From assembly GCF_015356855.1 (NCBI RefSeq), contig NZ_ARXR01000003.1, forward strand, positions 124,001-188,000: 64,000 bases of DNA, in the 5' to 3' direction. The DNA comes from Alloalcanivorax venustensis ISO4. Its GTDB lineage: Bacteria > Pseudomonadota > Gammaproteobacteria > Pseudomonadales > Alcanivoracaceae. The notes below the pieces were generated by a model that saw nothing but the letters and a program-made list of their open reading frames with translations, made no database searches and was not told where the DNA came from. Shown in pieces: positions 53,494 to 64,000 of the stretch. The stretch's first letter is position 1. The number at the start of each line of letters is the position of its first letter. The position numbers and the translations under genes were made by a program.

Positions 53494-54729
53494 ATGGCGA
53501 ATGCAGTGGACAACATGATCGTGGGCCTGGACATCGGCACCTCCAAGGTCGTGGCCATCGTCGGCCAGATCACCGAGGAAGGCGTTGTGGAGGTAGTGGG
53601 TCTGGGCTCCCAGCCTTCGCGGGGCATGAAGAAGGGCGTGGTGGTGGACATCGAAGCCACCGTGCGCTCGATTCAGCGTGCCGTGGAAGAAGCGGAGCTG
53701 ATGGCCGGCTGCCAGATCCATTCGGTCTACGCCGGCATCGCCGGTTCCCATGTGCGCAGCCTTAACTCCCACGGCATCGTCGCGATCCGCGACCGGGAAG
53801 TGACCCAGGCGGATATCGACCGGGTGATCGACGCCGCCCAGGCGGTGGCGATTCCGGCGGATCAGAAGACCCTGCACGTGCTGCCGCAGGAATACGTGGT
53901 CGACAACCAGGAAGGCGTGCGCGAGCCGGTGGGAATGAGCGGCGTGCGGCTGGAAGCCAAGGTGCACCTGGTGACCTGCGCGGTGAACGCCGCCCAGAAC
54001 ATCGAAAAATGCGTGCGCCGCTGCGGCCTGGAAGTGGAGGACATCATCCTCGAGCAGCTGGCCAGCGCGCACTCGGTGCTCACCGAGGACGAGCGCGAGC
54101 TGGGCGTGTGCATCGTCGACATCGGCGGCGGCACCACCGACATCGCCATCTTCACCGAGGGGGCGATCCGCCACACCGCCAACATCCCCATCGCCGGCGA
54201 TCAGGTCACCAACGACATCGCCATGGCGCTGCGCACGCCCAAGCAGCACGCCGACGAGATCAAGATCAAGTACGCCTGCGCGCTGACCCAGCTGGCCGGC
54301 GCCGACGAAACCATCAAGGTGCCCAGCGTCGGCGACCGGCCGCCGCGCACCCTCAGCCGCCAGAACCTGGCCGAGGTGGTGGAGCCGCGCTACGACGAGC
54401 TGTTCACCCTGATTCAGGCGGAAATCCGCCGCTCCGGGTTTGAGGACATGATCCCCGGCGGCATCGTGCTCACCGGCGGCTCCTCCAAGATCGAGGGCGC
54501 GGCGGAATTGGCCGAGGAAATTTTCCACATGCCGGTGCGCCTGGGCACGCCGCAGGGCGTGGCCGGGCTCACCGATGTGGTGCGCAACCCGATTTATTCC
54601 ACCTCCGTGGGTCTGCTGCTGTACGGCCAGCGCATGGAGAAGGAAGGACGCAGCCCCCGTGCCCAGGCCGGCGGCGGCGAAGTGAACTGGATGGAACGCT
54701 TCAAGAAGTGGTTCCAGGGCAATTTTTAA
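53494..54729 (+). CDS. ftsA: Cell division protein FtsA
   Basis: A 411-residue actin-like protein that tethers FtsZ to the membrane. VGLDIGTSKVVAIVG (about 10-24) and VDIGGGTTDIAIF are the phosphate loops, IVLTGGSSKIEG the adenosine motif. The C-terminal WMERFKKWFQGNF is the amphipathic membrane-targeting helix. ftsZ follows after 78 bp, leaving room for an ftsZ promoter. Confidence 0.97.
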   Translation: MANAVDNMIVGLDIGTSKVVAIVGQITEEGVVEVVGLGSQPSRGMKKGVVVDIEATVRSIQRAVEEAELMAGCQIHSVYAGIAGSHVRSLNSHGIVAIRDREVTQADIDRVIDAAQAVAIPADQKTLHVLPQEYVVDNQEGVREPVGMSGVRLEAKVHLVTCAVNAAQNIEKCVRRCGLEVEDIILEQLASAHSVLTEDERELGVCIVDIGGGTTDIAIFTEGAIRHTANIPIAGDQVTNDIAMALRTPKQHADEIKIKYACALTQLAGADETIKVPSVGDRPPRTLSRQNLAEVVEPRYDELFTLIQAEIRRSGFEDMIPGGIVLTGGSSKIEGAAELAEEIFHMPVRLGTPQGVAGLTDVVRNPIYSTSVGLLLYGQRMEKEGRSPRAQAGGGEVNWMERFKKWFQGNF

Positions 54730-54807
54730 AGGTTTCAGAAGCGGTCGGATGGTCCGGCCGGTTTTGGGAAAAGCAGTAAACAGGGAAGCATTAACGGGAG
54801 ATCAACC

Positions 54808-55974
<1,167 letters not shown>

Positions 55975-56083
55975 CGGCGTTGGAAATATGGTGCGAAAAG
56001 GGGAGATTTGCTATCATCGCCCCCTTATTTCGCGTTGAGGATACCCGTATCCTCCGGGATACCGACGGATTTGTGACGGATCG

Positions 56084-56998
56084 ATGATCAGACAACGAAC
56101 TCTCAAAAATGTGATTCGCGCCACCGGCGTGGGTCTTCACACCGGTGAAAAGGTGTACCTGACGGTGCGCCCGGCGCCCGCGAACGCCGGCATCGTATTC
56201 CGCCGGGTGGACCTGGATCCGGTGGTGGAAATCCCCGCCGGCGCCGATAAAGTCGGTGAAACCACGCTCTCCACCACGCTGGTTCAAGACGGCGTCAAAG
56301 TGGGTACCGTGGAACACCTGCTTTCCGCCATGGCCGGTCTGGGCATCGACAACGCCTACGTGGAGTTGTCGGCGCCGGAAGTGCCGATCATGGACGGCAG
56401 CGCCGGTCCTTTCGTGTTCTTGCTGCAGTCCGCGGGCATCAAGGAGCAGGACGCCGCCAAGAAGTTCATCCGCATCAAGAAGGAAGTCACCGTCCGCGAG
56501 GACGACAAAGTGGCCACCTTCAAACCGTTCGATGGCTTCAAGGTGACGTTCTCGATCGAATTCGATCACCCGGTGTTCGAAGAGCGCAACCAGGTGGCCA
56601 GCATCGACTTTTCCTCCACGTCGTTCGTGAAGGAAGTGGCGCGGGCCCGGACCTTCGGGTTCATGCGCGACATCGAGTTCCTGCGCAGCCAGAACCTGGC
56701 GCTGGGCGGCAGCGTGGACAACGCCATCGTGGTGGACGAGTACCGCATCCTCAACGAGGACGGCCTGCGTTATGACGACGAGTTCGTCAAACACAAGATG
56801 CTCGACGCCATCGGTGACCTGTACCAGCTCGGTCACAGCCTGATCGGCGAGTTCGTGGGTCATAAATCCGGCCACGCGCTCAACAACGCCCTCCTGCGTG
56901 AGCTGCTCAAGCAGGAAGACGCTTGGGAACTGGTTACCTTCGAGGACGCGGAAAACGCACCGATTTCCTATGTGAAGCCGGTGATGGCCGCCGAATAA
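56084..56998 (+). CDS. lpxC: UDP-3-O-acyl-N-acetylglucosamine deacetylase LpxC
   Basis: A 304-residue zinc deacetylase, the committed step of lipid A synthesis. [20 protein letters not shown] is the N-terminal motif; the first zinc His is in [15 protein letters not shown] and the other ligands in [12 protein letters not shown], with the catalytic His in HKSGHALNN. The C-terminal tail (about residues 295-304) ends PVMAAE and may affect turnover. It is the last gene of the dcw cluster. Confidence 0.97.
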   Translation: MIRQRTLKNVIRATGVGLHTGEKVYLTVRPAPANAGIVFRRVDLDPVVEIPAGADKVGETTLSTTLVQDGVKVGTVEHLLSAMAGLGIDNAYVELSAPEVPIMDGSAGPFVFLLQSAGIKEQDAAKKFIRIKKEVTVREDDKVATFKPFDGFKVTFSIEFDHPVFEERNQVASIDFSSTSFVKEVARARTFGFMRDIEFLRSQNLALGGSVDNAIVVDEYRILNEDGLRYDDEFVKHKMLDAIGDLYQLGHSLIGEFVGHKSGHALNNALLRELLKQEDAWELVTFEDAENAPISYVKPVMAAE

Positions 56999-57053
56999 CG
57001 GCCCGTCCCGAACACACCTCGCCGCGTGCCCGCGCGGTGTCGTGCCTCCCTGT

Positions 57054-57092
57054 GCGCCCCGACCGTTCTCCCGCGGTCGGGGCGCTCTCGTT
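57054..57092. terminator. Hairpin between lpxC and dciA
   Basis: GCGCCCCGACCG pairs with CGGTCGGGGCGC (57074-57085) around an 8-nt loop. The T-tract is poor (TCTCGTTTC). It sits between convergent genes and may serve both. Confidence 0.6.
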
Positions 57093-57102
57093 TCAGCTTG
57101 AG

Positions 57103-57561
57103 CTAACTCTCCGCCCGCCCGGCCAACCGCCGCAACGCTTTCGCCAGCTCGTCGTCATCGACGCAATCCGCCGCCTGCCGAATATGCGCGGCACTCCCCG
57201 CATCCAGCGGCGGCCGCTCATTGGCGCGCAGCTTGTCGGCGGTGGCGGCGGGCGCCGCCCGGCGGCCGGTGACCAGGATCTTGATGCTCTTGCCCGGCGC
57301 CAGGCTGCGCTCCAGGCGCGGCAGGTGGAAGCGCAGCAGCTGGGCGGTGGCGCTGGTTTCCACCATCGCCAGCCAGCGGTTCTCTTCCTCCACCAGCGTC
57401 ACCCGGTCGCGCAGCGCCGGCGGCAGACAGTCCTGGGGCGGGGCGGCCGGACCTTTCGGGGCCGCCGCCTTGTGGCCGCGGGCGGCTTTCGCCAGCGGCG
57501 CCAGGGTGCTGTTCTGGCGCAACAGGCCCTGCAATTCCTTGGGTAGGGACGGCTTGCTCAT
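57103..57561 (-). CDS. DciA-type replicative helicase loader (DUF721)
   Basis: A 152-residue protein with a DUF721/DciA domain: LPKELQGLLRQNSTLAPLAK at the start and LPPALRDRVTLVEEENRWLA with the LRFHLPRLERSL block. DciA is the ancestral bacterial loader of DnaB helicase. Its place opposite lpxC-secA is the usual one in gammaproteobacteria. The start at 57561 has AAGGAAAAGG upstream; 30 codons of upstream frame are not used. Confidence 0.85.
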   Translation of the reverse strand: MSKPSLPKELQGLLRQNSTLAPLAKAARGHKAAAPKGPAAPPQDCLPPALRDRVTLVEEENRWLAMVETSATAQLLRFHLPRLERSLAPGKSIKILVTGRRAAPAATADKLRANERPPLDAGSAAHIRQAADCVDDDELAKALRRLAGRAES

Positions 57562-57748
57562 ACCTTTTCCTTGGGCTACCCTGCGAATGTAAAAAATTAT
57601 AAAGCTTGCCAGGCGAGAGCACACGGGGAAGGCGCTCGCCACCTCATTCACGGAAGAAAGGAACCCTTTGCCCCGCCGGGCGGTCTCGCCTCCGGCCAGG
57701 GTATGTTTTTACTTGCGACAGCTGAATTGAGACAGGCGCGATACAACG

Positions 57749-58678
57749 ATGAACATCATATTGTTGAACAGCAAGCGCGGCCACTCCCGCACCATTACTT
57801 TACCGCGGTTTTTGCCCGCGCTGGTGCTGGCGGTGCTGGTGCTGATTCCCATGGCCGCCGGTGTCGGCGCCTACTGGATCAGCTACCGGGTCGCGCCGCC
57901 GTCCTACAGTGAGGAGGTGGCCAAACGCTTCCAATCCTCCCTGGAGCGGCAGAGCAATGAAGTAGCGGACCTCAAACAGCTCAGTGAAGAACAATTCCGT
58001 GCCCTGACCCTCAAGCTGGCCGACGCCCAGGCCCGCCTGGTGCGCCTGGACGCCCTCGGCGAGCGGCTGGTGGACGTGGCCGGCATCGAAAGCGACGAAT
58101 TCGACTTCGGCGGCGGCGAGCTGGCCATGGGCGGCCCCGAACCCCAGGACAGCAGCGCCTTCGCGCCGCCCTCGTTCATCGAGGAGCTGGACGGCCTCAC
58201 CGAGACCCTGGAGCGCCGCGAACAGCAGCTGAACATCCTCGAGAACCTGCTCGCCAACCGCAATCTTGAAAACCAGACCTTCCTGTCCGGGCGTCCCATT
58301 ACCCAGGGCTGGATGTCGAGCCGCTTCGGCCGCCGCACCGACCCGTTCTCCGGCAAGGTGGCGTGGCACGAAGGGGTGGATTTCGCCGGCAAGGACGGCT
58401 CCGACGTGGTCGCCACCGCCGCCGGCGTGGTCACCTACGCCGGCGAACGCTCCGGCTACGGCCTGCTGGTGGAGATCAACCACGGCAACGGCATCAGCAC
58501 CCGCTACGGCCACGCCAAGACCGTGGACGTGAAGGTCGGTGATATCGTGCGCACCGGCGATGTGATCGCCAAGATGGGCTCCAGCGGCCGTTCCACCGGC
58601 CCGCACGTGCACTACGAAGTGCTCAAGAACGGCCGGCAGGTCAATCCGCACCCCTACATCTACCGCGCCCGCCGCTAA
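57749..58678 (+). CDS. M23 family metallopeptidase, membrane-anchored
   Basis: A 309-residue protein: cytoplasmic N-terminus, one membrane segment (about 24-45), a coiled-coil region (about 60-180 with LERREQQLNILENLLANRNL) and a C-terminal LytM domain. Zinc ligands are visible in WHEGVDFAG (His and Asp, about 207-213) and HVHYEV (about 286). It would cleave peptidoglycan crosslinks or act through a partner. It stands where many gammaproteobacteria have an M23 gene just before secA. Confidence 0.9.
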   Translation: MNIILLNSKRGHSRTITLPRFLPALVLAVLVLIPMAAGVGAYWISYRVAPPSYSEEVAKRFQSSLERQSNEVADLKQLSEEQFRALTLKLADAQARLVRLDALGERLVDVAGIESDEFDFGGGELAMGGPEPQDSSAFAPPSFIEELDGLTETLERREQQLNILENLLANRNLENQTFLSGRPITQGWMSSRFGRRTDPFSGKVAWHEGVDFAGKDGSDVVATAAGVVTYAGERSGYGLLVEINHGNGISTRYGHAKTVDVKVGDIVRTGDVIAKMGSSGRSTGPHVHYEVLKNGRQVNPHPYIYRARR

Positions 58679-58680
58679 CG

Positions 58681-58764
58681 CCAGCTCCAAGCTACAAGCT
58701 CCAAGCTACAAGCGGCGGCTCCAGGCGGGAGCTTGTGGCTTGAAGCCTGCGGCTTGAGGCTTGA
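58681..58764. repeat. Palindromic CAAGCT/AGCTTG repeat cluster before secA
   Basis: GCTCCAAGCTACAA is repeated in tandem, then GGAGCTTGTGGCTTG and GGCTTGAGGCTTG read as its inverse. The arms can fold into a long imperfect hairpin right after the M23 gene. It is different in sequence from the REP family above. Confidence 0.7.
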
Positions 58765-58853
58765 ATAGTCGCCCTCCGCACCTTATCTCCTTGGTCTATT
58801 GTGTTTAGAATGGCTCTTTTTCGCCCCACCCATTGAGAATAAACGGACGTTTC

Positions 58854-61601
<2,748 letters not shown>

Positions 61602-61603
61602 CC

Positions 61604-62806
61604 ATGACACAGACTGAATGGTTCCCGGTGGCCGGCGTTAAACTCGCCGCCATCGCAGCGGGCATCAAAAAGCCCAACAAAAAGGATTTGGTGGTCATCG
61701 AGCTGGCCGAGGGCAGCCGCGCCGCCGGCGTGTTCACCACCAACCGCTTCCAGGCGGCGCCGGTGCAGGTGGCACGCCGCAACCTGGCCGAGAAAGCGCC
61801 CCGCTACCTGATGATCAACACCGGCTACGCCAACGCCGGCACCGGCGACAAAGGCCACGCCTACTGCGAGGAAACCTGCCTGCTGCTGTCCGAGCTGGCG
61901 CACTGCGCGCCCTCGGAAGTGCTGCCGTTCTCCACCGGCGTGATCGGCGCCACCTTCCCGATGGAACCGTTCGAGGAAGGCCTGCCGCTGGCCCTGGACG
62001 ACCTCAGTGAGCACCACTGGGGCCGCGCCGCCGAGGGCATCATGACCACCGACACGGTGCCCAAGGTCGCCAGCCGCCGCATTGAGCTGGACGGCGACAC
62101 CATCACCATCACCGGCATCGCCAAGGGCGCCGGCATGATCAAGCCCAACATGGCCACCATGCTGGGGTTCATCGCCACCGACGCGAAAGTGTCCCAGCCG
62201 CTGCTGGACCAGTGGGTGAAAAGCCTGGCGGACCGCTCCTTCAACCGCATCACCGTGGACGGCGATACCTCCACCAATGACGCCTGCATGCTGATCGCCA
62301 GCGGCCAGGTGGGCGCCGAGATCAACGACCGCGCCGACCGCAACGCGGAGCTGCTGTACCAGGCCCTGGAAACCGTGTTCGTGGAGCTGGCCCAGGCGCT
62401 GATCCGTGACGCCGAGGGTGCCACCAAGTTCGTCTCTATCGAAGTGTCCGGCGCGCGCAGCGACCGGGACGCGCAGATCGTCGCCGAGACCATCGGCCAC
62501 TCACCGCTGGTGAAAACCGCGCTGTTCGCCTCCGACCCGAACTGGGGGCGCATCCTCGCGGCCGTAGGCCGCGCGCCCATCGAAACCCTGGACGTGAACA
62601 AAGTGGCGGTGTGGCTCAGCGAAGTGGAACTGGTGCGCGAAGGCGGCGTCGCCGACAGCTACACCGAAGAGCAGGGCGCCGCGGTGATGGCCCGCCCGGA
62701 AATCACCATCCGCGTCGACCTGGGCGCCGGCGACGGCACCGGCCAGGTGTGGACCTGCGATTTCAGCTACGACTACGTCAAGATCAACGCCGAATACCGC
62801 ACCTGA
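61604..62806 (+). CDS. argJ: Bifunctional ornithine acetyltransferase/N-acetylglutamate synthase ArgJ
   Basis: A 400-residue Ntn-like enzyme of arginine synthesis that recycles the acetyl group from N-acetylornithine to glutamate. It self-cleaves before Thr185 in KGAGMIKPNMATMLGF. TTDTVPKVASRRIELDGD, VDGDTSTNDACMLIASG and ASDPNWGRILAAVGRA are conserved. The start at 61604, two bases after the secA stop, fits the family and implies cotranscription with secA. Confidence 0.96.
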   Translation: MTQTEWFPVAGVKLAAIAAGIKKPNKKDLVVIELAEGSRAAGVFTTNRFQAAPVQVARRNLAEKAPRYLMINTGYANAGTGDKGHAYCEETCLLLSELAHCAPSEVLPFSTGVIGATFPMEPFEEGLPLALDDLSEHHWGRAAEGIMTTDTVPKVASRRIELDGDTITITGIAKGAGMIKPNMATMLGFIATDAKVSQPLLDQWVKSLADRSFNRITVDGDTSTNDACMLIASGQVGAEINDRADRNAELLYQALETVFVELAQALIRDAEGATKFVSIEVSGARSDRDAQIVAETIGHSPLVKTALFASDPNWGRILAAVGRAPIETLDVNKVAVWLSEVELVREGGVADSYTEEQGAAVMARPEITIRVDLGAGDGTGQVWTCDFSYDYVKINAEYRT

Positions 62807-62810
62807 ACTT

Positions 62811-62847
62811 GTGGGAGCAGGTTGTGGGGGCGGGCCCGCTCCCAAGA
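62811..62847. repeat. REP-core hairpins, copy F
   Basis: GTGGGAGCAGG then GTGGGGGCGGGCCCGCTCCC: two partial copies of the REP core in the 63-bp argJ-mutT gap. Confidence 0.6.
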
Positions 62848-62869
62848 GACACACCCCGACACCGAGCCT

Positions 62870-63838
62870 ATGTCTGAATCTCTCCCCGAAATAACCGTCG
62901 TAGCCGCCATCATCCGTGATCGGCGAGATCGCCTCTGCCTGAGCCGTCGCCCGGAGCATAAACACCAGGGCGGCCTTTGGGAGTTTCCCGGCGGCAAAGT
63001 GGAGGAGGGCGAGCCCCTGGAGCGGGCCCTGGCCAGGGAGTTGGACGAAGAACTGGGCATGAAAGCGGCCCGCTCCCAGCCCTTCATGACCGTGCGCCAC
63101 CGCTACCCGGACCTGCGCGTGACGCTGCATTTCCGCGAAGTAACCGCTTACACCGGCGAGCCCCACGGCCGCGAAGGCCAGCCGGTGGAGTGGGTGCCGC
63201 TGCACGAGCTTTCCAGCCGCCAGTTCCCCGCCGCCAACCAGCCGGTGGTCACCGCCCTCAAACTGCCCCGGCAGCTGGTGATTCCCCCGGAAGGGCTCCA
63301 TTACCAGGACGTGCTCGCCGGCATCGACCGGCTCGACCCCGACAGCCAGGGTCTCTACCTGCGGCAATGGTCGCAAAGCGACGCGCTCCCCGAGCTCGCC
63401 GCCCGCTGCCGCCAGCGCGGCGTCCGCTTCTGGATCCGCGACGACGCCCACCTCGCCACCCGCGAACACGCCTTCGGCCTCCACCTGACTTGTGGGAGCG
63501 GGCCCAGCCCGCGAAAGGCCGGCGAAGCCGGCCGGCAGGATCCCAGAGACCCTGAACAGGCCCTCCAAAACTACCCAGGCATCCTCTCCGCCTCTTGCCA
63601 CAACGAACAGGAAATCGCCCAAGCGGTAGAGTGGGGCGCGCAAATGGCCACCCTCTCCCCGGTCCACGCCACCCCCACGCACCCGGACGCCCACCCCCTC
63701 GGCTGGGACCGCTTCCGCGCCCTGGTGGAAGGCAAACCACTGGTGTTCTACGCCCTCGGCGGCGTCACCCCGCAAGACCTGGACACAGCGCTCCACAACG
63801 GCGCCTTCGGCACCGCCGGTATCCGCGCCTTTTGGTAG
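62870..63838 (+). CDS. MutT Nudix hydrolase fused to a ThiE-like domain
   Basis: A 322-residue two-domain protein. N-terminal Nudix domain: GGLWEFPGGKVEEGE with RELDEELGM gives the full Nudix box (MutT: hydrolyses 8-oxo-dGTP). C-terminal domain: a thiamine-phosphate-synthase-like TIM barrel (LLYLRQWSQ-type start seen as LYLRQWSQ, then ASCHNEQEIAQAVEWGAQ, and FYALGGVTPQDLDTALHNGA). The fusion is known in Pseudomonas relatives. Residues about 208-229 (CGSGPSPRKAGEAGRQDPRD and two more) are the translation of a REP palindrome inserted in frame into the second domain. The start at 62870 is chosen for MSESLPEITVVAA. Confidence 0.88.
   Translation: MSESLPEITVVAAIIRDRRDRLCLSRRPEHKHQGGLWEFPGGKVEEGEPLERALARELDEELGMKAARSQPFMTVRHRYPDLRVTLHFREVTAYTGEPHGREGQPVEWVPLHELSSRQFPAANQPVVTALKLPRQLVIPPEGLHYQDVLAGIDRLDPDSQGLYLRQWSQSDALPELAARCRQRGVRFWIRDDAHLATREHAFGLHLTCGSGPSPRKAGEAGRQDPRDPEQALQNYPGILSASCHNEQEIAQAVEWGAQMATLSPVHATPTHPDAHPLGWDRFRALVEGKPLVFYALGGVTPQDLDTALHNGAFGTAGIRAFW
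63490..63553 (+). repeat. REP-like palindrome inside the mutT-thiE frame, copy G
   Basis: TTGTGGGAGCGGGCCCAGCC through GGATCCCAGAGACC, nearly identical to copies A and H but lying within coding sequence. The insertion keeps the reading frame and has no stop codon. Confidence 0.85.
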
Positions 63839-63849
63839 GCAGCCTGTTT

Positions 63850-63924
63850 GTGGGAGCGGCCTTGTGGGAGCGGGCTCAGCCCGCGAAAGGCCGGCAAAGC
63901 CGGCCGGCAGGATCCCAGAGCCCT
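63850..63924 (+). repeat. REP-like palindrome, copy H
   Basis: GTGGGAGCGG...GCCGGCAAAGCCGGC...GGATCCCAGAGCCC, the closest match to copy A. It lies between the convergent mutT-thiE and yacG genes. Confidence 0.8.
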
Positions 63925-63935
63925 ATCCGATACCC

Positions 63936-64000
63936 TCAGCTCAGGTTATCGAAATCATCCATCGGGTCGGTGGGCTCGCCGGGAATCGCGTGGCGCTCCG
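63936..64000 (-). CDS. yacG: C-terminal end of DNA gyrase inhibitor YacG (partial)
   Basis: Only the last 21 codons are in the window. They read ERHAIPGEPTDPMDDFDNLS before TGA. IPGEP followed by an acidic tail is the YacG C-terminus; the zinc-ribbon part lies outside. yacG near mutT is a common gammaproteobacterial arrangement. The short visible part limits certainty. Confidence 0.65.
   Translation of the reverse strand, partial: ERHAIPGEPTDPMDDFDNLS

Overview
The window is a 64-kb stretch of a GC-rich gammaproteobacterial chromosome. Most of it is a chain of housekeeping blocks in the order familiar from Pseudomonas and relatives: Nif3 / sat / yhcB / zapE / acyl-CoA dehydrogenase ... tas-like reductase / rplM-rpsI / petABC / sspAB / dolP-diaA-yraN-lpoA / rsmI / rnpB / mraZ...ftsZ / lpxC / dciA / secA / argJ / mutT-thiE / yacG. 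The single-chain ATP sulfurylase, the FadL porin, the acyl-CoA dehydrogenase and the intergenic palindromes would fit an Alcanivorax-like marine hydrocarbon degrader. That genus assignment is an inference.

Layout. 1-8 kb: metal-centre protein, lipid kinase, sulfate activation, YhcB, a hydrolase, ZapE, an acyl-CoA dehydrogenase and a FadL porin. 8-25 kb: an accessory island with HigBA (the toxin carries a frameshifted core), an orphan Phd antitoxin, a 54-repeat type I-E CRISPR array, a small lipoprotein, a WYL regulator behind a CRP/Vfr-like box, a Phd/VapC pair, cas3, a non-coding/short-ORF gap, cse1-cse2-cas7-cas5-cas6e-cas1-cas2, a second short decaying array, and a SymE-like toxin. 25-29 kb: a small Cys-rich protein, an SGNH hydrolase, a RetSat/CrtI-like flavoprotein and a Tas-like aldo-keto reductase. 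29-38 kb: ribosomal proteins L13/S9, the cytochrome bc1 complex, SspA/SspB, and the dolP-diaA-yraN-lpoA cluster divergent from rsmI. 38-57 kb: RNase P RNA, then the complete mra/dcw division and cell-wall cluster in one direction, ending in lpxC. 57-64 kb: DciA, an M23 peptidase, SecA, ArgJ, a MutT-ThiE fusion and the end of yacG.

The most interesting signal lies in the 464 bases between cas3 and cse1. On the minus strand, 17554-17643 reads as a degenerate mini-CRISPR with exact type I-E geometry (29-nt repeat-like, 32-nt spacer, 29-nt repeat-like). The first 13 nt of its spacer match, except at position 6 (a position known not to pair in Cascade), a protospacer with a canonical AAG PAM. That protospacer lies between the -35 and -10 of a plus-strand promoter 20-50 bp away. 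The promoter reads into an unannotated 47-codon ORF with a strong Shine-Dalgarno sequence (17847-17990) and then into the Cascade genes. This is the architecture of a CreA guide repressing CreT (a CRISPR-guarding toxin module), or of a CreR-type guide that lets Cascade repress its own operon.

How the parts work together: array 1 and array 2 share related leaders and both would be processed by Cas6e and used by Cascade-Cas3. Cas1-Cas2 add spacers at the leader ends. The WYL protein and the CRP-like box are candidate input controls, the CreA-like RNA a candidate feedback control, and the TA genes candidate stabilisers of the island. Intergenic palindromes (a REP-like family, a 30-bp-arm element before rnpB, and another before secA) recur through the window, and one REP copy is inserted in frame in mutT-thiE.
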